A stretch of DNA of 64,000 bases from Promerops cafer. Taxonomy: Eukaryota > Chordata > Aves > Passeriformes > Nectariniidae. The stretch is from positions 210,930 to 274,929 of the forward strand of contig VZSE01005940.1 in the NCBI GenBank assembly GCA_013398275.1. Direction: 5' to 3'. The notes beneath the pieces were generated by a model that was not told where the DNA came from, did not search any database, and saw only the letters and a list, made by a program, of their open reading frames with translations. The position numbers were made by a program, and so were the translations under genes. Shown in pieces: positions 10,301 to 24,000 of the stretch. Every line of letters begins with the position of its first letter. Position 1 is the first letter of the stretch.

Positions 10301-13300
10301 ACACAAGGGTTTGACATACCTTCCTTGGTCAGGCCATTTATGGTGCAGGATTATACCCACAGAAAATAGTTTGGGCACGCCATCACTTCAGCAAAAAAGA
10401 TGCTCTCGACCATGCGCACATCCCCCACCAGCCCTGCTTCCTGCGACCGCGCTGCTCGGGATCCGCTCTGTCCATCTGCCTGCCCGTTGCCGTGTTACCT
10501 TCCCTGCTTGGAAGTGGCGTCCTTGTCTCGGGGCTTTTTGTTCATGCTGCAGACAAAAGGACAGGAGTTGTGGTGGCTGCCGGCCGCGGGGCTGCCTGGC
10601 GCGCACAGCCGCTGCACCGGGGCTCTCACATCTGGTGTCTCCCGGCTCGGACAATGCAGGGCTGTGTTCTCCTCTCCCCAGGATCCATATTTCTGGTGCA
10701 AATGTTAGCAGGGAGTGCTAGCGCGTAGTGCCTCAGTTGTCTTCAGTAGCAGGATCTCCCTCTGCTCCTTCCTTCATTGTTGCTAGGCAGTAATAGAAAT
10801 GGTTTGGAGTTGTTTTAACCCAGAATTGTGGTGTATTAAATCCATGCCGTAGTTCTTCAGCTGCTGCACAGGCAGGCAGCAGTTTAAATGTGGGCTTTGA
10901 CAGATGCTGTCTTCTGACAGAGCAGAATTTAACGTCACTGCTTGGCTGAATCCCACGTGATTGTTTGCATTCATTTTGACTAAATCCAAAGGCAGACAGG
11001 AAGCTTTACAGGCTCTTGCTCTTATGTGAGAAATGATACATATTCAGTTCATGCACAGTGATAGCTGAATAGTATAAAAATTGTATGATAATTAAGTGAA
11101 AAATTGAGGGTTTTTACAGATTGTTTTCACTTTTCCTTGACACTGTAACTTATGATTCTCTAGGAAATTTTTAATGCTGGACATTCTAGTCCCATATTCC
11201 AAAACCTGTTCTGCAGTGCAAGGGAATTATAAGCATTTAAATGCTGAAACTTGATTTAACCCATTTAGCTCTCTTGGAGTACGAATGGTGTGTGCCTTCA
11301 TGCCAAAGAAAAGATAGAAATGTCTTTCTTTGCTCATGTTTCCTTTACACATGCTTACTCTTTAAAAGCTGCTTTTTGTTATCTGAGGTTATTCAATTGG
11401 GCTGATCAACACTGATGTATGAGCACATGCTGTTAAGCTGCCTCTCTGCTGTTAATAGCTTTCTGCTATGGTACTGCTATGGTCTGGCATTGCAAAGTCA
11501 GGGGCACTTCATTTCAATTATTGATGAACCCAAAATGTCTTTTGTCTGATACAGACATACCAATGTTATAAAATTTGACTTTTTGGTCCTAAGGAAACTT
11601 GTGTTCCTTTCATTTCTCTCCTTTTAAGGACTGACCCTTTTGTGCCAAAGCATCTTATTATACTTACTATATAAATAAATACCATAATACCTGAGAAAAT
11701 AGAGACCTAGCAGCATACTTACCCAGGTATTTATTAGTCACTGTGTTTGCCCACTCTGTTTTGAAAAGCTAATGACTAGCTCTATAGACTTTTTTTTAGC
11801 CAAAGAGTAAAGAAACTGTGACTTATCTGGTGTGTCTGATTTGTAGGCTTGGGGATAGGCATGTCCCTTACTGGGAAATAAAGCTTCCCCAGGCAGTCGG
11901 TGTGTTTTATTATTCTAGATGCATAATATGATAATTTACTAGAAACGTAATCAGATTTAGATCCTCCTAACTAAATCATCTATGTACACTAACTTTCTCT
12001 ATTAATTTAGTCTTGTTTGTAATGCATGGATTTCCTAACCTAATAACAATTTCCACAAATCCTTTGATTCTATCTGAAGACATTTTAGGATCATGAGCAT
12101 ATTTCCTAAGTAGTAATTATAGATATAAAGTACATATCAGTAAAGACTTTGTATCTCCTCCAGTCTAAACAAATCGGAGTCTAAAAAATGGAGGGGAAGG
12201 GTCAATGTGGGCGTGGAGCATGAGAAGAGGGCCTGGTCCAGCACCACTTACTGATCTGGGACCTTTATGAGTAATTGAGAATTGGTGCATTGAGATGTTC
12301 CATATGTGCCCAGACCACTCAACTTCTCCCCTAAACACACAAAGCTTTCTTATGCTTGCCCTGTATAATATCCAGAATTTTGTGCAGTCTGTTGCTGAAG
12401 CGCACAAACATGGGAGAGTGTGGCCAGGAGTGCTCCCAGTTTGCTGCACTCTGGGCTGTGAGTAGGAAACCAGGTAGGTTATTCATGTGGTCAGTGCATC
12501 CGTGGGGACTTGGGCAGAAGCAAGTAATGCTTTTGTCAAACACAAACTTGTAAATCTGCCTCTGAGTTTTGAATTTTCAGACAAGGCATATAACCTTGTA
12601 TTTGGGAAACAAGTTCAGATCTCAGCAGAATAGTTATTAAAATATATGCTGTTTCAATTTAATTTATTTGCTGCTGCTTCACTGAGCCTGGTTCCTAAAG
12701 CATGGGAGCTATAGGTAGGATGTTTATGTGTTATATTGGGAGGGGGAGAGCTGTTTTTATTTTTCTATAAATGCTCATTAGTAAATATTAAAGGTACAAA
12801 AATCCCAAGGGCTGTTTTTCTGAAGAGAATCCTTTTAAAAGTAAATTTAGAAGGGAACAGACATCAGCTTCAGCTTTTAATTAAATGGCCATATCCCTTG
12901 TGTGTAGCCTGTAAAGTTCAGGCAGAGCTGTTGTCTGTTGGTATGTGTAAAAATTGTCATCTTGCCTTGTGAACAAATTGAGTATTGAATTCTTACATAT
13001 TAATGATCAATTTCTTTCATTCATTCATTCTCTCTCTTTTTTTTTTTTTTCAAATAAAGTATGAGCAGTTCTTTGCTCATCTTATAGAAAAGTAAGAATG
13101 TACTTCGATTTTTGTACTGCTTTCCATCTGGGAGTGACTGATTTATCTTTAGACTCAAAGTTTCGGGAAGAATTTCCTTTTCTTTAATAGCACTTTGTTC
13201 TTTGCTACTTTCTTATGATCCTGTGCCTTTGTGGGTGTTTCAGGAGGGCAGGTCTTGCATTGGACTGGAAAGAGGAGCTGCAGGTTTTGGTAATCTCGCT

Positions 13301-16300
13301 GGGTTGGAGGTTGGAATGAGCTTTATTTCAGCCCAATCCCAGCACGAAGGGTCAGTTGACTGCTTGTTCTCGATGCAGGGAGTAGTGTGTTCTGTAATGT
13401 TACTATGGTTACATCCCAAATTAGAAGCTGCAATGTTAGTGTTTGAAAGGCTGCCACCTATTAAGGCTCCAAGGAGTAAGTGAAGATGTACAGCCTGTGT
13501 GAGACACAGGCAGAGTTACCGTGACCAGGAACCGGAGTGCTCAGCGAGTCCTGCAGACAGAGCAGGAGGGAGAGGACAGGGCTGCTCGCAGTACCCTGTG
13601 CACGTGACCACTGGGGACCGAGCAGAATGTACCCCTGCAAAACAAACTTATGGTGGTTTGGAATATTTTCTTCAGAAAACTTAAAAAACTCTTTACGTGT
13701 CGTTTTTAAGGGGTGTCAGCAGAGTTTTGTCTAACTGGTTTCATAATAAACTCTTAGGTTGAGCCATTCAGTGAAGTTCTGTCTTGACAACATTAGCAGA
13801 AATTCCTCAAACTAATTTGGAGTAATTGCAGTAGTCAGGCATGTATTGCTTGATAACTTCTGCCTGGTGGCACAAGCCCCTTGAGAGTTTAAATACTTAG
13901 GCCATAGGTGACCTGTCACTATTCCCATACGGACTGTGCTTTCTGGATACTCCATGAATACTTTGCAAATTTAATTTTATCATAGTAAAATGGAGTATTA
14001 TATCAACTGTAATGTGTTTAAGATCTTTCAAGTGACAGTTCAGAATGATTCATAGCAACATTTTCAGGGTTGGTTATTCTTGTTTTTAAGCTTTATTTTT
14101 ACCTTCTGGAAATGTGTTAATAGAGAGTGTCATAAATGCTTAGTTTTAATTTTCCATGTTGAGAATTGTTATCTGTATGGCCAGTGGCCATTCTGCTCTC
14201 TTCTTCAAAAATAATACTTCAGTAAGTCCATCTAGAGTGGAGACAGGGCTGGCAAATACTTGGAATTTGCTTGGCTGCTTTGAGATCCCAACATGTTTCT
14301 TAGTTATCCCAGACATGTTTGTAAGGGAATGAAAAATAGCAATCTAGAAATGACCACAAGTGTCAGTATTGCCTGCCTTATTTTGCTTAGTAGATGTTCA
14401 CCATTGCTTAGCTGGTAGTGAAACCCAGCTTTTACACTTGGTGCATTTTTTAAAAAATGCTCAAGATTTTGCACTCTGTTCTAATAACACCCAAGCCATA
14501 AACTCGGTGATTTCATTAACTTCTGAGTGTCATAACTTTAGAACTTGAATGCAGCAATATATCAATCTATAGAACTAGAAAAAGTTCCCAGTTACTATGA
14601 AACATGCATCAGGTTTTATGCAGCTGGTTATTATGTTTTACTCCATAAGGAATATAAGCACATCCCCAACTTCACAAAGCTGTGAGAGAGGGGAGAGTCC
14701 AAGTGATGTTTTCAAGTCAGAAGGGTGTTTCTTGGGAAACATTTCAAGGAGATGTTCTATAATTTTAAAGCTTGTATTTTTTTATTAAGTAAACTGATGT
14801 TCTAGGTGTCCAGCTAGAATTCAGTCTGTTCTGCTGTCACAGCTTCCTTAGAGGAACACCGGTTTGGAGTGATTAAAAATTCACTCAAAAAGCCAAAGTA
14901 CAAAATATAAAGTTTTGGTCTGCTTTGATTCAGTTCTGGTTTTGTGTGTTTCGCAAATGTGTATTGGACTACTTTCCAGATGTGTTTCTTTCTTCAGTAC
15001 TGTGTTGTTTGCTTTATCATATCTTTTCTTTCTTCTGTATTCTGATTTTTTATATCTTCCCCCAGGCGTTTCATGCAATTATTGCTGATCTCAAGTGCTA
15101 AATGCAGATTTTATTCTTCCAGGGGATGGACAGCATAATTTCATTTGTATTGTGCAGGATTTTTGGTTGTGTGGCTCTCCCCTGATGAACTGACAAGCCA
15201 GTGCCAGCAGTAATATTTTCTGCCTGTCACAAGTGTTGCTTTTGCATTCTGAGAAGAGCAGGGACTTTATGAAGCTTTGATCCAGCACAGCAGGGGACAG
15301 GAGGCCAAGCAGCTGAAGTACCAAAATTCACAGGCAGTTTACAGTGGGAAATGGGCTGGTGTTTTCCCCCTTACCTCATGGGTTGTTTCACCCACCTGCC
15401 TGCACTATATGATCAAGGTACCCCTAACACCCACCCTCACAACCCCAGCATGAGAATTAGAAATAAAAACTCCAGTTCTTACAGAAAGTGAGGCTCTCGT
15501 GGAAGAGCTGGTACTAAATATCCAATTTCAAAGCATGGAAGATGGAATGAAGGAAGATGGCATCCTGGTGGAGATAACAGGCACCAGCTTTTATGCCGAG
15601 GAAGGAAAACGTCTTGTTCCAGCTGCTGCCACCTGTCCAGGCCTTTTGTCCATCTCATTCCTAACTTCTCCACCCCTTTTCCCTCAGGCTGTCCTCAGGC
15701 TCTTGAGGCATCCCAAACTTCTCTCCCAATAACTGAAAGAGGCTTGGCTCACCGTGTTCAGCAGAGGATGCAGACATCCTGCCCAGCACTCTTCCATGCT
15801 GGCAGAGCTACACAGATATTTTTTTTTCCTTTTGTGTGGGACCAATTAAGAGATTAGCAACTCCAACTGTTCATCCTCTCACTAAGTTTTGTTTCCCATG
15901 TCTATGGTTTGCACAGGAATATGGAGACACTTTGTCAGCCTCAAAAATTGTTAGTACTGAAATTGGTGATGCATTTGTTTAGTGAATGTTAAATAATGTG
16001 AAGCAGAAGAACTGGACTTTCAGAGCTGTCACAATTTCCTGTGACTTGGGGTTGAGACCTGTACTGACTCTTTCCATCTGTCACATTTCCTCAGCAGCTT
16101 TGGTATGTTAATTCCTACAGCTCCATCCTGTAGATATCCTCATTTACAGCTAATTCTGGGGGACATGAAAGGTTTACAGCAGAAATAACAAAGATTTAGC
16201 AAGTGTCTTAAATGCCTGAATCCTTTTCTTCAAGCACAGATGCTTAAACTAGGAAAACCAACAAAATCCGTGGAAAAAAATCCTTTCTTCAGTGACTCAA

Positions 16301-16587
16301 GAGGTCCTATTCGTGTAATAAATTTCAGCAATATTTGTTCATAGCTGACAGAAAACCTGGATCATAAAATGGAGAATAAATCCCCTTTTAAGAGAAATTC
16401 CCTACTGCCCTTTTTTTGACATGTTGGAGGAACTGAAATTTCTCTAAACGCTGCACATCACCCAGTCTGACTGAACTGCTTCAGCCTGGCCAGCTGAGGA
16501 CATGTCCCTGGTTTTACTGAATGTTGTTCCACTTTCATGTTTCCCTCAATTCGCTGTAGTTCCCAATCAGCTGCAGACTTTCCACTT
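7301..16587. other. CDC73 intron 10, middle part, no gene seen
   Basis: Long AT-rich intronic stretch. None of its open frames exceeds about 150 codons, and none shows recognisable motifs or splice-flanked coding character. The only compositional anomaly is a GC- and CpG-richer patch at about 10,390-10,720 in which frames are open on both strands. A C/T-rich run followed by poly-T lies at about 13,020-13,050. I see no RNA gene or complete mobile element. Confidence 0.5.
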
Positions 16588-16671
16588 CTAAAATTAAACA
16601 TTAAACTTAGATTAAAACATTAAACTAAAATCTAAATTAAAACATTAATCTAAAATTAAACATTAAACTTA
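16588..16671. repeat. AT-only repeat with a 22-bp exact duplication
   Basis: The 22 bp at 16588-16609 recur identically at 16650-16671, 62 bp downstream; the DNA between consists of variants of ATTAAAACATTAA. The + strand contains a single G over the whole block. This looks like local slippage or duplication, not a dispersed element. Confidence 0.85.
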
Positions 16672-17576
16672 AATGATACCATTCCTTGAGTGGCTTCCAA
16701 GGTAAGGGAAGCTCTGCTGTGGAAATCATGGATTTTGTATGAATAACTGTGTTCATAATTCCTTCTGTAATCTGTGTAAGACTCTAGATTAATTTCATGA
16801 GCCTGAGGATTTTTTTTCACATAAATTACTAATGTAGAGTCAGTAACCAGGACTCCTAGTCCTCAAATACTTGATTTAGAGGAAATCCTCAGGATCTGGT
16901 TTGTTTGATGTAAATTGTCAGAGAATATTGATTGATTGAGAACTAGAGAATTTTTATTATTTTCTGCTATCTTAAGCTGTATTTCAAACTGAAGTTCCAG
17001 GTGGTTTATTTTCTGTAATTTAGTGGCTTCTTGCAGAAGAAGAAATCAGAGACAGCTCTCTTGCATCTTGTCCACCTCAAGACATAATTTTGAGAGTCAT
17101 TAATGCATTCTGTAGGGAGGTGTGTCTGTAACAGGAAAAATACTGGTTGTATTTAATATAATAATGCTGAATTCATAAAATTCGGCCTAAAATTCAAGAT
17201 GATATTTTTCTGTTAGGTATATAATCTTGCAATTCATAATCAGCATCTGCAAAGAGTTCTATTGCTGATCTGTCTTGCTAAAGTAAATTTATAGAGAGCA
17301 TTTGTCATTTAAAAAAACCCACCCCACCTCTTAAAAACATACAAAAACCTGTCATCCTCTTAAGAACCCCACAAAATCTCATGACCTTGGATGATGGGTT
17401 GCATATTGTAGATTCTTTGAAGTCTTCTCTTGAGGATTTGTGTAATCAAACAGACTTCTACAAATGCTTTTTTGGTAAGTTTTGGTTAATGCATGCTTGT
17501 TTTATCAATGTGCAAGTATTATGGTTTACGTTGCATATCAAAAGATTGAACTGTAGATGACACCAAATCTGACCCA

Positions 17577-18022
17577 CTTTTTTTCTGTTCTTTTTTTCTG
17601 TTTGTTTTTTTCTGTTCTTTCTGTTCTTTCTTTCTGTTCTTTCTTTCTGTTCTTTCTTTCTGTTCTTTCTTTCTGTTCTTTCTTTCTGTTCTTTCTTTCT
17701 GTTCTTTCTTTCTGTTCTTTCTTTCTGTTCTTTCTTTCTGTTCTTTCTTTCTGTTCTTTCTTTCTGTTCTTTCTTTCTGTTCTTTCTTTCTGTTCTTTCT
17801 TTCTGTTCTTTCTTTCTGTTCTTTCTTTCTGTTCTTTCTTTCTGTTCTTTCTTTCTGTTCTTTCTTTCTGTTCTTTCTTTCTGTTCTTTCTTTCTGTTCT
17901 TTCTTTCTGTTCTTTCTTTCTGTTCTTTCTTTCTGTTCTTTCTTTCTGTTCTTTCTTTCTTTCTTTCTTTCTGTCTCTCTGTCTGTCTCTCTCCCTTCCT
18001 TCCTTCCCTTCCTTTCCTCACA
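17577..18022. repeat. 13-bp polypyrimidine minisatellite (25 perfect units) with degenerate flanks
   Basis: The unit GTTCTTTCTTTCT repeats with no deviation that I can find: the single G falls every 13 bp from 17623 to 17948, giving 25 perfect units. The left flank holds imperfect TTTCTG runs and the right flank decays into TTTC, CTGT and CCTT simple repeats. The + strand is 12/13 pyrimidine. Because 13 is not a multiple of three and the unit lacks stops in most phases, frames of 160-187 codons appear on both strands; these are artefacts, not genes. Confidence 0.97.
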
Positions 18023-21000
18023 CCTTTGGATCTCCATGTTAGTCTTTGCCTCGGTGTTCCTTATTTTGCCAAATATCAAAAGCCCTTCTATTGTATTTCT
18101 AGGTAAACAAGCAAAGTAATAAATTGAATAAAAATTCCTTCTTATTTTAATAAGGCCTGGATACAGTACAGAAAGGGAATCCCTTTGTTTGAGAATCTAG
18201 GTCACTTCATAAGGAAAAGGTTTCCCCACTGTGAAAAATTTACATTTACCATTGTCTTTTTTTTTTTTTCTACTTTTCCTTGTGATGTGCCAGTATCTGT
18301 ACTCTTATGCTGTGTTTGCCTAACGACAAGAGGGGAAGAGGTTGTTTATTCCATGTAATTAAATGTCACTTATCTGAGGTGCATGGGAGGAAGGGAGTGA
18401 GCAAGGAGATGCGTCAGTAAAGTGGGAAATGCTGGGTGCAGCAAGAAAGGTTAGAGCAGCTGCTGGAACCTCTGCTCTCCTCTCCCTGGCAGGTTGGCTG
18501 GGACCAGTGCCAGAGTAAAACTGGACCTGTGTATGCACAGGATAATGCACACAATCTCCTGACCATGTGGGAATAGATGCACCAGCCTGCTCAGAAGGGG
18601 CTGGTGCAGCCCTTGGGTCCCACGTGGCCACAGCTCCTGAGCTCTGGTGACTGTGCAGAATTGCCTGCACAGAGCAAGGCTGAGGCATCCCTGAGACGCC
18701 TGCAGGAGTTCGAGCCGCCCCGTGCTGGTGGCAGTGCTGTGGCTGAGGGCCTGCTGGCCTGGCAAGGAAGCCAGCAGTGGTTCTGAGAAGCTGCCCTGAG
18801 CTAAGGAAGTGTGAAATCCGAGGCATCTCCATCATGTGGAATGGAAAATGTGCTGCCTGGAAATACCTGATCCCAGCTGATTGAGATCTGAGGGAGATAA
18901 TGAGTTGGGGTTTTTCTTAGAACAGCTTTCATAGTGGTAGTGCCTTCAGATGTGTTTCTTCAAACTAAGCACTAGTCAGTGACAGAAATGTCTGTTGGAG
19001 GAGATAAGGATTTTTGCTCTTCCTTCAGAATAGGCACATACTCATTCCCCCAAGAACATGCCAATGCAGAACCTGCAAAATAAGGAAGAAATATGTAGTC
19101 TGGTATTAACTCTTGATTAGTTGTTTTTTCTTACATTTTCAAAATGTCTTTTTGGAAGCACAGGAATAAATACAAAAGTGTGAGGTCTCTGGTCTGTGTA
19201 CTTATTATCAGCGTGTTGAGCTACATGTAAAATTACTCTGCTGCCCTTGCTCAGAAGGTGATGCTGCTATTTTGTTTTGGTGTTTTTCTCGTAAAAGTAG
19301 AGCACGACCTGACTAAGACAAGTTATTGGATGAGTCTCTATGAAATTGAATCTGTTTGTGACTGGTAAAGCCATCCTAAGCACGTACAGAAAGTTCCAGG
19401 GTGTCATAACAGAGGGATCTTGTTACACTTTGTGTTGTTGTTTTTTTTTTTCTCTCATTGAAATCCTGGCATTGAAAGCCTAACTCTATTCCAAAACATT
19501 GTCTGCTCTTAGTGGTTTACTCATTATTATTTCCTGCCACTTAAGTGTTCAGTTTTCTGAACTGAGGTGATTTTACTTTGCAACACATTGCTGTAGGAAA
19601 AAAAAAGAACTTATTTATTTTTCTATCACTGACATTAGACTTCTGAAAGGTGAAACAGCTATTTGGAGTACCAGGGCAGATGTGAGGGCTGAAGGAGAGC
19701 TGAGGAGGTCTTGCTGCTTATGGCAGATTTCCTTCAGATAAACTGTGAAATCCCCAGGATCATCATGGATGACTGATGGTTGCTAACATGTGAGGAGCAG
19801 AAATAATGGTTGTAGTCAACCTCGCCTGTGTATGTGCTGACTGGCAGTCTGTCATCTCTGATATTATTCACAGTGGGAGGTTCTTAAAGATGAATTTTTG
19901 TGTGTTTGTGTACAGAGTGAGAAGGCACAGCCGTTTGAAACCTTTCAGGACCTGTTTTGCGACGCACTTTTGAGTCTGCTCATTTAGTCAGGGGTTATTT
20001 TTTTGCAGTGATGGATGAAGCATGTATAAAAGTTACAGCCTAACAGGAAGGTATTTAAGAGGATGCATTTCTGCACTACCAAAAATACAGCTGAGAACAG
20101 TTGGGAGATAAACCAGTTCTCCTAATGCAATGCTAGAAGCTTGGAGGTACTCTATCTAGTGTATGGATTGTGTGTAAAATGAAAAAAATTAAAGTTGAAT
20201 GCTGTCATCCTAGTGCTTTGAGAAGGGCTTAATTTAATCTTCTGTACTAAAGAAAGAAGAATAATGGGGATTTTAGATATAATGCCAAAGGAAGCTGAAA
20301 GTAGAGGCAGAAGGCCAAATGGAAAAATTCCTCTTTTGTGATACAGCCAGAAGCCTTCCTGTATTTTAACTTAATGCATGATTTATTGCCACTACAGTTA
20401 GTTTTTGATATGGGCATGTAACATCATCAGCTTTTATATGCTCCAGCAGGGTAGTATGAATGATATGTTTCTTCAGGATACCAATACCAACAGCCATTTG
20501 CACAATCTCTTTGGTGTATGGTATTATAGCAATAATACACAGATCCTGTTGAAGCCATGCTAGCACTAAAAACCTTGAAGTCACTTCTTTAAACATCTCT
20601 ATTTCTCAAGAAGCACACAAGTAGAAAGCTTTGTTGCTGTGATGCAAATACAGCATATATTCTTCTATTGTTTGTCCTCAATATATGAATCTGTGATGTG
20701 TGACTGGCATGCTTTTCTGTCCCAGGTGACTTTGTTAGGTGCTGATTAATATTGTGATTCTGTTGCTGGGTCCCCCTATGTGATTTCTTTTTGATGGAAA
20801 TCAGCCATGTCCATAGGCTGTATTACTTTTGGCAAAGAGCCAGGCCAGGCTTTTAGAACATGCTGAAATGGAGACGACCATGCTGAAATGGAAACTTTAA
20901 TGTATGTTGTCTGTTTGTTCTCTGGCTATAAACCAGAAGGTTTTAATTTGTTGATGTGCTTGAGGAATTATTAGGTTGGGTTTTGTTTTCTTTAATTTTG

Positions 21001-24000
21001 AAATCTGTAGGATAAGTATAAAGGGTTAATTGAGGAAATACAGAATTTTGGGTTCAGGTGGCTGCCCAGCTCTTTCTGCTGACGTGTACAGTAGTGTGGT
21101 TTTGTGCTCTGTAGTCATGATACCTGCAAAATACTCTAACATTTTCATCTGTTTACATCTGTACCAAGGGAGGGAAACTTCTGTAGTTACCCAGTTGCAC
21201 TCAGTGGAAATTTCTTGAAGAAGGGGGAATAATAAATGTTTTGGTCTTATTTGAGTGCTCCTTCCTAATTGTGAATAAAAGCATATTTTAATTAAAACAG
21301 ACTTCTGGAATGAGAGTTCTGCAATGAAAAGTATGTTGGAATGGATCTCAGGGAAAGCTGGAGGCAGAGAGAACTGGGGGACAGGGTGATAAATGGCACA
21401 TAGCAGCACCAAACCCTTTGCATTTTTATTCGGGGTATTTGATTATGATGCTGCATATGAAACTTCGACATCCTGCAGCCAAGGAAAAGGTAGTCCAGAA
21501 GGCAGTTTTTGTCAGAGCTGCTGTGACTGGTGTGAGAGGAATGCTATTACTGCAAATTTTGGAAATGCTGACTTCAGAATATTGTACTGAGAAAAATAGG
21601 TTAATGATGTTGACTCTAGGTGGGAGCAGCCATTTGAGGACACTGAAGAGCACAAGTTTTTTTTTTTTCAATGATGTTTTATTGTGTTAAATATCTAAGC
21701 TTACCTATGGGAAGCTGGAGGTAAGGAACTCCTAAGGTGTAATATTAAGATTGAGGTACTATTCATACACTGCTTAGGAACTTTGTAGGTTTGAAGTTTG
21801 TGTGTATATTCTTTTGAATCCCAAATTGCCTGCATGCCCTGTCTTAAAATGTGGAATAATGTTTCCAAGGGTGTGTTTATATTGTTGAAATATGTATATA
21901 AACATTTAAATCCAGCAATAGATGTGCTTTCTTTGTGTTGTCTTTCGTTTTACTTGATGCAAATGTGTAAAGTCATGGGGCAGAAAGAAACATTGCAATC
22001 AAATGTCAGCTCTGGTCATAATAGTTCTCAAAATAAGGCCTTTTCATAGGGCACCTTATAGCAAGCCTGGGCATTGGAAATGTAAAGTATTATGTTCTCA
22101 GCAGCTGGTTTCTCCGATTTAGTATTTTTAGTGAAATAAAAGTTCATTCACAACATGACCAGTAACTTTGTGTTTGGGGGCAGATTTTCCAGCTTCTTGT
22201 GATAAAATCTGAGCACAGCTCAGTTCCTCTGAACACATTATGAGCCTGTTAACAAGCACTGTTCTGGGGCTGCACATGAGGAAAGGAGATGGGGAGCACG
22301 GTCTGGGCTGGCAGCATGGGAGAGTCCACCCCCAGGTGGAGGTGGGTTTGGTGCAGAAAGCTTTGTGTGAAGCTTTTGTCGCTGTTCCCTGCATTTTAAC
22401 CTTGCATGTGCTGTGTGTGTGTGTGCAGTGCTTGACAAACATTTCACAGGGGCTGTTCCAGTTGTACAGGCTGTAAATGCAAAGCTCAAGTTCGGCATCT
22501 GAGAAAAGGGGAAATAACCAAATCGTGTTCTTGCCAAGAAGTGATTGTGTTGCCACTATGATCAGGGATGCTTAGCTACAGTGTTATAAAACAAAAAAAG
22601 TCTGTTCACCCTTTGTCCTCTCACCTGTGTCCTCCAAAAAAACTCTGCTTGCATCCTGATTTGATTCACTTTCTGTCTTCATGGTAGACAACATAATTTC
22701 TTCCTTTCAGTCTGGTTTTTTTTTTTTTTTTTTTTTTTAAATAAGTTAAAGCAATAAAATCTGTAGAGTAAGATCAGGGCAGGATTTGGGGAGTCTGTGA
22801 ATTGTGGTATTCCTTTGGTTAATTTTAACTTTCTTCCCCCTGTATGACAACTAAAACTGAACTTGTGAGCTGAGGCAGCTGGGGCAAGACAAATGATCAG
22901 AGACAGAATTCCGATTATCTTGTAAGCAGATTAAAATATCCAGTTTTCCCTGTCTGGGGGAATTACAGGGTGTGGATAACTGCAGCATGTGCAAGTCCAG
23001 AAATCTTAACACTTTTGTACTGGACTAAAACTCAGAAATTTTTACAGAGAATTATTGCTCTGTTTGTAACTTGCTTGTCTCGTGTTGTACAGATCTCTCT
23101 TGTGTCTCAGTAACTTGTCAATAGTTTTATCACCAGCACCCAAGACGGCGAATCTGCTCTGTCTGAACAAGACAGTTTGTTGATCCAAGGGCTTTAACCA
23201 ATGTCATGCTGGGGTTTCACTACTCTGCTTGCAAATGACATAGAAAATTTCTTCTAATTTTTTACCTTTTCACCTATACCTACTGTTCTGTCACTTAACT
23301 TTGCTGTAGCCATTGAAGCAATGGGCATCCCACAAGAATCTCTGGGGGTGTGCTTGTGTAAAAGTCACAAAGTAAAAAAGTACAGGAGCTGAGAAGAAAA
23401 TCTGAGATAGCATAAGTTTCATGACCAGTATTCAGCTGACTGCCAACGTGTGGTTTAGTATTGCCAGCAGCTTATTACAGTTAGAGCAGATCTCACAATC
23501 ATCACCTTTTGGGGTTTAAAAAAAAGTATCTTTGCTTTTTCAGCTGACTTAGCATAGCAGATGAGCTGCTGTTCATCAAGGAAGCCTGGAGTACAAGGCA
23601 CTCTGCAATCTGAACATTTTTTAGCCCTTTTTCTGGCCTGTGGCAGTTCAAAATAGCCCTTTCCATATCCAAGTGGTTACAGTCCCTTGAATGCTCACAT
23701 CCATCGCTGTCATCACTCAAGCCCTCATCTCTTGGCTTGTTTGTTACAATTTGTTATAGCTGCAGCTAAAGCTTTTGATCCTGAAAAACACATCTTTGAA
23801 CTCAGCAGTGTTTTTTCTAGGCAACACAAACAACTTGGAGTTCATTGCTCTAGTGTTCAGCTTTGCACATTGACTCCTCAAGGAATTCAGTTTCAGGGTT
23901 TTCCCCAGATATTTTCAGTCTTGCTGGGTGATTACTTGGAAAATTGCTTTCATCTCTCTGCCCATGACCACCCATGATAATTGTGTTTTCTTGCAACATA

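Noticed and set aside
17458..18079. Three overlapping ORFs of 161-187 codons on both strands
   Set aside because: They are produced by the 13-bp minisatellite, whose unit cycles through all phases and lacks stops; the products are low-complexity Lys/Glu/Arg or Phe/Leu/Ser strings.
18359..18835. A 158-codon minus-strand ORF in a GC-richer intronic patch
   Set aside because: No domain, no splice context, and frames are open on both strands, which fits composition better than coding.
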